A stretch of DNA of 64,000 nt. Source: Synchiropus splendidus. Its lineage: Eukaryota > Chordata > Actinopteri > Syngnathiformes > Callionymidae. Position numbers and translations under genes: made by a program. Where the stretch lies: assembly GCF_027744825.2 (NCBI RefSeq), contig NC_071343.1, positions 17,728,366 to 17,792,365 of the forward strand, read 5' to 3'. This document shows, one piece after another, positions 1 to 64,000 of the stretch. Below the pieces are notes generated by a model. That model did not search any database and was not told the origin of the DNA. It saw nothing but the letters and a program-made list of their open reading frames with translations. Position 1 is the first letter of the stretch. Every line of letters starts with the position of its first letter.

Positions 1-695
1 TCACATCAAACCTGGGATCAGTCTGGAGTGTGGCGCTTCATGGAGGCCGAACGGAAGAAGCGCTATATTAGCATTGAAATGCTTGGCCAAAGTGTCATTG
101 AGGAAGACATTGTTTGCACTTGTTGCTATTTAGAAAAGGAAATTGCAGAAAAGGACTCAAGACTTTTCATTGCATTTTAGCGCAGACACTTATCGCCTTT
201 CACATTTGTTGTTGGGTGAAAGACGATCTCTTTGGATACGCTGCGGACGGCTCAATGTTGATCTTGAGGGTCGGATGTCTATTACAGCACATCATGACCT
301 CAAAAACGACACTGAGCATGAAATTGTAGTAAATTTGGGAAGGATATAGAGAAGAGAGGGCACATGAGACGTGGGTCAGATTGGAGGAGTAACATTTTGC
401 TGGTCTATTGTTCTCTTTAAATGCCCCTCGTACATCATGACATGTGATGTTACAATTCTCTGGTGACAAAATGAACTGGAGAATCCATCCACTGTGGAGA
501 TGCTCGGCTCTGTACTGATAACCCGACACAGGCGCTTTGGGTGAAACCAAAGCATAATGTACGGTGGCTGAGACATGCAAAAAAAATTAAAATAAATTTA
601 CAAATAGCGAAACACATTTTCAGCATTAAAAAAAAAAAAATGACCAACTTACCAACCGTAATTTGGCCCTCTGCCTTTCCGTACGATTCTGTGCC

Positions 696-800
696 AAATT
701 TGCTTACATTGGAAACACATTTGCAAACACTGAAAACATATTTACAAACTCTGAAAATGCATTTGCAAGCTTGGAAATACATTTATAAACTCTGGAAAAG
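696..800. repeat. Degenerate 21-bp minisatellite, five copies
   Basis: Five successive units of about 21 bases follow the pattern ACATTTGCAAACTCTGAAAAC (696-716, 717-737, 738-758, 759-778, 779-800), with scattered substitutions and a one-base length change. It is intronic, AT-rich and shows no coding sense. Confidence 0.75.
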
Positions 801-1649
801 AAATGTTTGCTAAAGAAGTGTGTCAATTTGTTTGAAATGTAATCCATAATAATGCAGTGTCTTGGGCTTATTCCAGCGGCCTATAAAAAATATAAAAAAA
901 TGTTTTTTATTCTTGCAGTTTTCAATCAGAATTTATGTCTTTTTGGTGCAGATTAATATCTACATTTATACATTGAATTAGTCATATTACAAGATGTTGT
1001 GTGGCTGCAGTTTGGGTTGCTGTCATGTCCACATATTTCTCCTGAGGCGTGATGTTCATATTAATAATGAAAGCATTGTGAATCAGAACCTGAAGGATAG
1101 AAATAGTTAGTCGTCATAAACCGCAGTATGTCATAAGAGATCCACTTGGGTCACTCCTTGTGACAAGAAAGCCAGTGTCCCGTCGTAAAGTCAAGGATTT
1201 TAAGGGCTTTTAACAAATCCCTGGTTTCACTAACTCACAAAATCAGAATACAAGCGCTGTGTTTAATATTTCTGCCCTAGAAGTTCCTCAGCAGTAGGAA
1301 CTAGTATAGTGTTTTGCTCTGATCTGGAGTGACCGTGTGAACTGCAGTTGATGGTAATATCCTTTGTCGTACCATCCAACACACAGTGAATTGAAACTGA
1401 ACAGCAGGCATGAAGCGTACGGCGCCTTTCAGTTGAGTTGCCCCACTGGCCTTAACCAGCAGTTTTGTCCTGTGACAGACAGACTGGTGAAATTAATCCA
1501 CTCTTCTTCTTCGTATAGATCATTTAGTATCTCCAACCACCATATTTACTCATAATGCGGTTAAAAAAACAACAACATAATATTGCTGTACAAACAGTAA
1601 AATCTGGATAAAACAGTAAATGTGTGTTTTAAGATGTGTGTGTGTCCAA

Positions 1650-2124
1650 CATGAGGAGGGAGGGTATTCCATAGCTGGGACCCACCGACTGAGAAAGAGT
1701 CTCATCTGCCACTTTGTTTTTGGCACCACCAAGAGCAGCTGTTCAACTGACCTTGAGGACCACGGAGAAACAGAACGTTTAATGCTATTTAATGACCATT
1801 TAATGCTTCAAAAATGAACAGAAGAATTTTAAAATCAATTCTAAAAGTCACTGGCAGCCAGTGGAGAGAAGCTGAAACAGGAGGCATGTGCTCTCTTTTG
1901 AGTGATCCCGTTCGAAACCTGGCTGCACCATTCTGAACCAGCTGCAGATGAGACAGGGACGCCTGGCTAACTCCTGCAGGGAGACAGTGCTCCAACGGGC
2001 ATGTGATAAAACCATGGGCCTCTGCATTGCAGTTCAAAGGCTCGTAAATTCCAGCCAACCTGAAACAACGAATGATCTCTCTTCCATAGACCAGCCTCCT
2101 GATGCAGCCATTTTTGAAGTTCAT
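1650..2124 (-). pseudogene. Decayed non-LTR retrotransposon (L2/Rex-like LINE) reverse-transcriptase C-terminal relic
   Basis: On the minus strand the translation contains LSHLQLVQNGAARF then LKREHMPPVSASLHWLPV and FRIDFKILLFIFEALNG. This is the characteristic C-terminal reverse-transcriptase region of fish L2/CR1/Rex-type LINEs (LQLIQNAAARL, HITPVLxSLHWLPVxFRIxFKILLxxFKALNG). The sequence towards 1650 (gttccagagct-like, seen antisense) also resembles the element. No complete frame or endonuclease is present, so it is a 5'-truncated dead copy. Confidence 0.8.
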
Positions 2125-3782
2125 TGCAAACAGGCTTTTTGCAAGGGGGGGGGCATCTGGGCATCCTGAGGACGCTGCCGTAGCTCCGCCATCGCCACAT
2201 TGCTTTACGACATAATCTCGCGGTTATCCACATCTCCTGAGTCGCCACACTCGTGGCATGGACGCGCCGTGTGATTGATGGGATGTCTGGCGCTGATAAC
2301 AGGAGGAAATGCAGATAACAATAATTTACAAAACCGGCTCATCTGTTTATATATACATTTGAATGAAGGAATGTTTAAAAGGGTGAGAGTTTAGAAACAA
2401 CTGTATGTTTATCTTGCATGAACATATAAAAGACGATGAGCATAAATGTTGACATTTGGCTTGAGTTAAGGGAAAGTAATGTATTTATTTTAATATTTTT
2501 TTCAGGCTCAGTCAAGTCAAACTGCCCAGGAGACTCCTGCATCTGAGAGTGTTCTTGTGGCAGCAGCTACTGAGTTAGTCTTGCATATTGATTATTTGAC
2601 TCAGATGTCTGTTTTTTATGAAAAGTTATTTTTGCTCAAATAGATGTGTCGGGGAGGGAATGGACTGGGGCCGGCCTTATGGCCGGGGGGGCGGGGCTTT
2701 TCAAAAGGCCCTGTTTCAAAATCCTGGCTAAAAGCCCGATTGCAAACTATTGAAGTTGAGGACTAAGGAAGGAATTGGAACGCACCGGACGTCTCAGTTA
2801 TATGTAACGTTATTAGACATCATTAGACCGTGATTCGTCGAGGAGTTTGTTTGCTTCCGCTGCCTTGTCCAGCTACACGGCTACATGCTAGGCGAAGAGA
2901 AAGTAGAAGAATTTCTGTCCATAGTCTGACGAAGCTGTTTACATGCAACTTAGCTGGACTCAATACTTCAGTTTTCTTTGCCCTCGTGTAAACATGCTCT
3001 GCATTGTGTTTTTTATTTGTAAGTTTGGTCTTAGTTCCACTTATGTTGGGTTGACCAGATGACCCATTTTTTTAGAAATTCACATTTTTTTTTTTTTTTT
3101 TTTACAGGTTTCTACTCAGATAATTACATGCATCAATTTCTCACATCAACAGCTTTGAATTGGTTGTTAAACACCAAGCCCTCTTGTAGCTAATCTCCCT
3201 GCTCAGAGTTGAAACTTTCTTGAATACGTGCAATGAAACATTGGAATGTTTGCACAGGTTTGCTGCCTGTCTGCGATATCGGGTTCTCATTCCCTTGCAA
3301 AATGAGTCAAATATTGAAATTAGCCGGCCAATTGTCCGGCCGGTTTCACCAGGGACTTTTCATTATGTGGACTTTCCATTTGAATATCGTAATAGCGGTG
3401 CGGGTGCATAATCTCAGTCTCTCAAAGGCTCCGCATTCGACGTAATTACAGCAAACGTGGGTTTTCATTTTTGGACTAATTGAAGGTTGAACGAGTCCCA
3501 CCCCTGTCATTCCTAAAATTGCCCAGTAGATTCTATCTGTCATTTCATTTGGCCATACCTTCAGGATTTTGCAAAGTCATGAGAGCACAAATGTATGTAG
3601 ATTATGCTCTTCCCCCAATGTCCGAGGTGGAAGAGGACCTGAGCCAGAGGTAAATGATCCGTTTCAACAGAGACAGTTAATAGTACTGAGCCAATACTTC
3701 TCCTCATTTGTGACCTTATGCTACCCTTTTTATGAGTGTTGATGGAAATAAATTGTTATTGTTGTTTTTATTATTATTGATA

Positions 3783-4468
3783 CAGTGGTACCTTTTCGAA
3801 CGTTCCGGAATTCGAATAAATCAGATTTCGAACAAAAAGCCAGAACTCGAAAAACACAACAACACAAAAACCATAACGTGCGCGGCCCGATCAGCTGACC
3901 CACGACGCGCTTTGTTATTGTGTATAACGCAGCCTCTGTATGCAGACGTGTCCCGTTAGCTACATTTACTGACTGTTTTTTCTTCATATTGAGGTGTAAA
4001 ACCTTTCCTGTCTCCACACTGGACCGTGGTAGAGTGTCACAGGGGAGGTGCTCGCACCTCCGAGGCTGGAGCTCACACTCCAGGGTTTGATGTCCTGTTG
4101 TGGGCTGGAGCTGGGACAGGGATGAGGCGAGTCTGGGACAGAGCGTTACTTGGTTTATGACTTTGTCACAGCCAAACTGCACAGAAGCGCACATTCAGAG
4201 CTGGACACGCACCGGGCACCTCTTCACTTCTGGAGAGACGTCACTCACTCGGCAACCCCTCCCACATGCAGCGGCCACACACATAGAGGAACAGCGCACC
4301 TGCAGCAGACACTCTACATTCACTCCTACAAAAGCCTGTTTTAAGGCTTGGAACGCATTATTTCTTTTTCCATTCATTGTAATGGGAAAAATCGATTCAG
4401 ATTTTGAACAAATCGCTTCTCGAACGGCCGTCTGGAACGGATTGTGGTCAAGAACCGAGGTACCACTG
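3783..4468. mobile_element. Non-autonomous TA-flanked DNA transposon (MITE), copy 1
   Basis: The 686-base element starts CAGTGGTACCT and ends AGGTACCACTG, an inverted repeat, with TA on both sides (3781-3782 and 4469-4470). TA target duplication is typical of the Tc1/mariner superfamily, and the end sequence looks like pogo/Tigger elements (inference). The interior carries no transposase. It is nearly identical over about 600 bases to the copy at 7250-7904. The rebuilt target ATTGATATCAAT is itself a palindrome. Confidence 0.85.
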
Positions 4469-5544
4469 TATCAATATTAGTCTGTGGGAAAAGTCAATGT
4501 ACTGGGTATTATTGAGACCTCTAGGTTTCACGGCCAGGACAGAACCTGCGATGGTCCTCTTGAATGCAAGGTTCAGTGGTGATATTCGGTGTTACACCTT
4601 TGAGTGTGTTTCATGCAGCTGCAAAGCAATACAGACTTTTAGTAACAATGTTCCACCCTTCATCTGCTGACTATCGAAATTTATAAAGTTATATAATGTC
4701 GTTTCCTCAAGTCTTAGCTGGTTCTGGTTACACAATCCTGGGTCATTTTTTTTTGCCTCTTGAGTGACGCCAAGCGACCTGATTTCTGTTTGAGCTTCTG
4801 TCCATAACTTTTACCACGGCCCAGTACCCAAATGGATGTTTTAACCACAGTAACTCTGTTGCTTTAACTGGTCATGTGACTGGCGGCACAATAGTGTTAG
4901 AAACATTCGGGACATACATAAATCCTCTCACGCTTTAACTTGAAGAACATATGTTATATATATAACATATATTTTGTATAGAGTGAAAGCAAAATGTGGT
5001 AATGCTTAACAAGACACAAATCTATATCTTGGCTCACAACATCATAACTTTTATGTCTTTGCTGTTGTCTCCTAGATGACAAAGTTTGGACGGTCTTGGC
5101 TCACAACATCATAACTTTTATGTCTTTGCTGTTGTCTCCTAGATGACAAAGTTTGGACGGTCTTGGCTCACAACATCATAACTTTTATGTTTTTGCTGTT
5201 GTCTCGTAGATGACAAAGTTTGGACGGTCTTGGCTCACAACATCATAACTTTTATGTCTTTGCTGTTGTCTCCTGGATGACAAAGTTTGGACGGTCCTGG
5301 CTCACAACATCATAACTTTTATGTCTTTGCTGTTGTCTCGTAGATGACAAAGTTTGGACGGTCCTGGCTCACAACCTCATAACTTTTATGTTTTTGCTGT
5401 TGTCTCCTAGATGACAAAGTTTGGACGGTCTTGGCTCACAACATCATAACTTTTATGTCTTTGCTGTTGTCCTGTAGATGACAAAGTTTGGACGGTCTTG
5501 GCTCACAACATCATAACTTTTATGTCTTTGCTGTTGTCCCGTAG

Positions 5545-60644
<55,100 letters not shown>

Positions 60645-61470
60645 CGACAAAGTGCAGCCTGAGGGCTCAAGCCTCAAACTAACTTCTGCCCTTACAGACT
60701 CACGGGTGCTGCTGCAGGATTCCGTACAAAGCATCTCCAGGAACATCCGACGAATAACCCTGAAGGTCCACTTTCTAAATGCTCCTGCGCAAACAGGCGG
60801 CCGACTTTTTACAGCTGTTAGTGTTTGTTGCTGTTGGTTGTATTTCAGCTGCTAAGGTTTGTGTCGTGACTAAGAGGACGAGGGAAGACGCAAGCGGAAT
60901 TTGGAATGCTACAGTTTGTTTGACATGTCAATATACCCCGGAATGCGAAGGAGGCCAAGGTCTGTAAGGTGCGCACAAACCTGCTGCTGTCTTTGTTCTT
61001 TTCAATGATGGTCAATGTCGTAGAAGGAAAGGGGCCAATACTGCCTACACTGTATGAGTGCCTAATTTCAATAAGAGTTTTATTTCACTATTTAGAGCTG
61101 GCGCGGGGATTTCAATAGACGAGAGCTTACTGTCATTCTTCTCCGCAAAAGACGATACAGAGACTTTGCTGGCTTTTTGCAGAACGTTCCGCCATGTTCA
61201 CCTTTTTGTTTTTACGGAACTCTTGGACAATGGACCTGAACACCGGAGAATGTCCATCTATTCCAGGAGGCTTGCATATTTTTGTTAACTCTGTTGGTAG
61301 CCCTCAGACTCCTATCCTTGAGTAAAACCTTGTGCACCTTCTGGACTGCAGTCATCCAGTTGTAGACAAGATTTAACCAATGACTAAATGAAAGTGTAAC
61401 TTAACTTTTATAATTGTGTTCTCCTTGTGTATTATTTTTCCAGTATATAAAACATATCTAGAAACACCGG
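60645..61470 (+). other. Putative 3' UTR of the CNTNAP gene
   Basis: Sequence after the stop codon carries no exon-like coding potential and should begin the 3' UTR. No canonical AATAAA is seen before 62860. A variant TATAAA at 61446-61451, followed about 20 bases later by a GT-rich stretch, could be the polyadenylation signal. AATAAG occurs near 61070 and 61630. Canonical AATAAA at 62860-62865 and 63351-63356 would allow a longer UTR. The 3' end is therefore not fixed by the sequence. Confidence 0.4.
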
Positions 61471-61680
61471 TGTCCATTTCCTCGTGTTAAAAAAAAGTGA
61501 AAGAAGTAATGGCGTTCTTTGAGACAGAGAATGGTAAAGCTTGCCTTCTCAATTCTGGTCTGGTGTCTGGTGCTGCGTCATCAATTATTCATGGAGCGGA
61601 TTTAAATTGCCAAACATTCCTTAAAGGTTTGTTCACAATAAGATACCTATCGAGTGTCTACGAGCTATGGCTAAATACTA

Positions 61681-62165
61681 ATGAGAGACAGACCCATCGA
61701 GACTTGGATCCAGAGCCAGTGAAACAAAAGAAGGAGAGAGACAGAGTGAGGTTTGGATGGTGAGCCAAAAGAACGTGGGACTTGAGAGATAGAGACTTGG
61801 ATCGGAAGCTGGAGGAATGAGAGGCAGATAGACACTTAGATTGGGAGCCAGAAGAACGAGAGACGGATGGAGATCAAGAAGCGAGTAGAACAGAAAAAAG
61901 ACAAATAGTTGGAGAGAGTTGGAGCGGGAGCCAGAGGAACGAGGGAAAGTGGAAAGTTGGTGTAGGAGCAGGAAGAGTGAGAGACTGATGGAGACAAGTA
62001 TCGTGAAGCAGAAGAACTAAAATGAGAAAGCCAAGGATCGGAGACCAGAACAGGAGACATAGATAGATCGAGATGTGAGTTGAGAGCCAGAAAAACAGTT
62101 TTTTGGTTTAGTAGCTGGACCAAAGACAGGTACTCGAATCTGGAGCCAGAAGAAGAGGAACATCA
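61681..62165 (+). repeat. Purine-rich degenerate 39-bp (13-codon) minisatellite
   Basis: About eleven units of roughly 39-41 bases follow the pattern GAGACTTGGATCGGGAGCCA then GAAGAACGAGAGAC. Two adjacent units are exactly 39 bases. Segments translate as RDLDxEPEERE-like strings, but in shifting frames with stops. No intact protein is encoded. Confidence 0.75.
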
Positions 62166-63534
62166 GACTTCTCATTTTAAACTGATTTAAAAAAATGATA
62201 TTTTGACTTAAAATTGGGTGCACACATGGTGCAGCGTAACCACCGCCATCCGCCACGTCGACGACTCGAGATGCAGGTAAGACGGCCGCAACAACAATTT
62301 CATTATTCTGGGCTTCAGCACATCATTTTTCTTCATTTGCAAAACAGCACGTCTGCATTTTTTTTTTTTTTCGGGGTTCCTCTTGACGCATAACAACACA
62401 CGGATGATAAATTGAGACGGTTCTGCTCTTTCGGAATCCTTTGAAAAAAAGTAGGGCAAAAATGCTAAATTTGGCCTTAAGCAGTTTCAAATGAGCTAAC
62501 AACTTGGCCTTTTGTCTGACCTCACCTTGTCAGGATGTGCTCTACATTATCAGCCACGGCTCATTACCCAGCTGCTAAATAGGAGCATTAAGCTGCTACA
62601 AAGCTTCTGAGGGATTGGTGAAGTTCCCATTTTGACACGGTGGCAGAGCTGAATGAGAATCAGTGGATCTACAAAGTGGTGCTTGAAATTCATTACATCC
62701 TCGCAACAAGTGCAGAGAGTTTCCACTGTGAATTAAAAATGTTCCTGCTTTGGTTCCGAGAATGAACCTTAATGTACAAGTATCGACCATTTGTTTATTT
62801 GCTGCTTCTTTCTGGATGGTCAAAGGAACTGTGAGGACATGAGCTGTGGAAACGATTTAAATAAATCTGAGCGACAGCCCTTTTTATGGTCTGAATGCTG
62901 CGTCCTGCGGCAGCACAGCGGTCCTTCCGATCAATAATCCGACACGTGTGATGTTCGCGTCAAGAGATCTGAGGGTGAACAGCAGGAACAGGCAATGTTG
63001 TGTCATTCCACTGAAGATTCCTGCTGGCTCTTCACATTTTTCCTGATGCCTCTGTTATAATACTAATGGGCCAAAATGTTGAGACTTCCACAAACTGTAT
63101 GCGAGCTATTGGCATTTTTCACTCACCGAAGAACAGGCGGCCAAAGACCCTTAAGTCAGCGGTCTCTTTATATCTGCACTGAGCAGAACACGAAAAACAG
63201 TTTTAGTTTATGGCAAGAAGCTAATGGCTTGTTCAGGTTACATTTTTATTATTATAGTAGGAAAAACACATCCAATCATTATTTTTGACTTTAAACATCA
63301 CAAAATATTGATCGTCCTATTTGTGAATACATATGTTTTTTAAATTATTTAATAAAATCTTGTTGTTAACTATGCATTTTTTAACAAATCTCTGTCTTTG
63401 GCAGACAATTTCTGCCTCATGTTCGCATTATCTGTATTGTCTTTCCTTGTTTTTTTTTGTTTCCGTTTTCTTGCTTTTTTTTTTTTTCAAAAACATGTGT
63501 CTTCTGTTTTGAAATCCTTATTGTGTTTGGCAAG

Positions 63535-63650
63535 CAGTCGTGATGGGCTGGTGAGGTTTTGTGGCTCAGTGTCATTGGTTTCAGAGTCCACAATATGGTA
63601 CTTTCTGCCCAAAATGTTTGGCTTCGAACAACTGTTTCAGTGAAACCGTC
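63535..63650. mobile_element. Degraded palindromic MITE-like relic
   Basis: CGTGATGGGCTGGTGAGGTT and GAGTCCACAATATGGTACT match the family, but the core is mutated and the right arm is short. Confidence 0.45.
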
Positions 63651-63849
63651 TAGTTACGCACACAACTTCTTATCATATTATCATTCTTCCTGAGGAGTTG
63701 TTCACTTCTGCGGCGGCTCATCCAGTCCGACTATAGTCTAGTTAAACGGTGGCGTGCCGCTTCATCGAGCTGTGAACTGCATTATACAGACAGTGTAGTT
63801 CGACAAAGAAAAATTTTATTTCTCTCACGTACTCGGGCTATGCTGTTGA

Positions 63850-64000
63850 AAGGTTGCGAGGTTGATGAAACTGTGCCAGAATTTTCAAAGGCCACCAGAT
63901 GGCACTCTTGATTTAGAGATGACAGGAGGTTCCATTGTATTAAAACATTACAGAGTGCCATCTGGTGGCCTCTAAAAATCCAGACTCTGTTTCATGAAGC
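63850..64000. mobile_element. Palindromic MITE-like element with paired CTCF-like cores, cut by window end
   Basis: Core AGGCCACCAGATGGCACTC at 63889-63907 (+) and its mirror GAGTGCCATCTGGTGGCCT at 63953-63971 (-), with outer CTGTTTCATGAAGC running to the window end. The two cores are perfect reverse complements. Confidence 0.75.

Larger units (their letters stand above)
1..5027 (+). other. Upstream intron (partial), no exon recognised
   Basis: Open frames here are short and match no known host protein. The region holds a 21-bp minisatellite (696-800), an antisense LINE relic (about 1650-2124), a GC-rich patch with a hairpin (2649-2700), a T19 tract followed by acag (3085-3107) that looks like a decoy 3' splice site, a TA-flanked MITE (3783-4468) and a perfect 22-bp AT-rich palindrome (4949-4970). 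The preceding CNTNAP exon is not found. Confidence 0.7.
62166..64000. other. Gene-free 3' flank
   Basis: No exon or gene was recognised. Canonical AATAAA lies at 62860-62865 and 63351-63356. Two palindromic MITE copies lie at 63535-63650 (degraded) and from about 63850 to the window end. Confidence 0.6.

Noticed and set aside
3590..3655. Possible small exon (MSEVEEDLSQR followed by gtaaat)
   Set aside because: There is no good acceptor or family similarity, and it does not fit the expected fibrinogen-like sequence before exon 5545.
4100..4480. A 126-residue open frame, repeated almost exactly at 7537-7941
   Set aside because: Both frames lie inside the two copies of the same TA-flanked MITE. 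The similarity is explained by the transposon, and the frame matches no known protein.

Overview
The window is vertebrate nuclear DNA, almost certainly from a teleost fish. The evidence is long AT-rich introns with GT-AG boundaries, TA/TG microsatellites, hAT-like and Tc1/mariner-like miniature transposons, and LINE/SINE relics of the kind common in fish genomes. No bacterial-style genes, operons, CRISPR arrays or viral genes are seen.

One gene explains all recognisable host coding sequence: the 3' half of a contactin-associated protein-like gene (Caspr/CNTNAP, neurexin superfamily) on the + strand. Twelve exons can be placed from 5545 to 60644, and their reading phases join without a break. 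They encode about 681 residues: the end of the fibrinogen-like region, the third laminin-G domain, the second EGF repeat, the fourth laminin-G domain, a short membrane-proximal linker, one transmembrane helix and a short cytoplasmic tail ending in KEYYI. The N-terminal half (discoidin, laminin-G 1-2, EGF1, start of the fibrinogen-like region) must lie before base 1. The closest subtype appears to be the CNTNAP3/4/5 clade, perhaps cntnap5-like, but the exact paralogue is not settled.

Layout: 1-5544 is upstream intron with a LINE relic and a TA-flanked MITE, ending in a striking tandem array. Then come exon 1 (5545-5745), a 19-kb intron, exons 2-5 (24954-30339), a 5-kb intron, exon 6 (35361-35600), an 8.5-kb intron, exons 7 and 8 (44118-47239), a 5-kb intron, exons 9-11 (52315-54608), a 5.8-kb intron and terminal exon 12 (60445-60644). 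The 3' UTR and flank follow.

Two observations stand out. (1) The 3' splice site of exon 1 is embedded in a 67-bp minisatellite. Eight tandem copies each carry a branch-point-like site, a pyrimidine tract, the acceptor position and the first 36 exon bases, but only the last can give an open reading frame. (2) A family of short palindromic MITE-like repeats, scattered through the introns and the 3' flank, carries a core closely resembling the vertebrate CTCF consensus, often as an inverted pair. Other points of interest are a duplicated acceptor edge at the transmembrane exon, two direct MITE copies flanking exon 1, and a decayed 39-bp (13-codon) minisatellite downstream of the gene. Everything rests on reading the sequence and on knowledge of the families; no search or alignment program was run.
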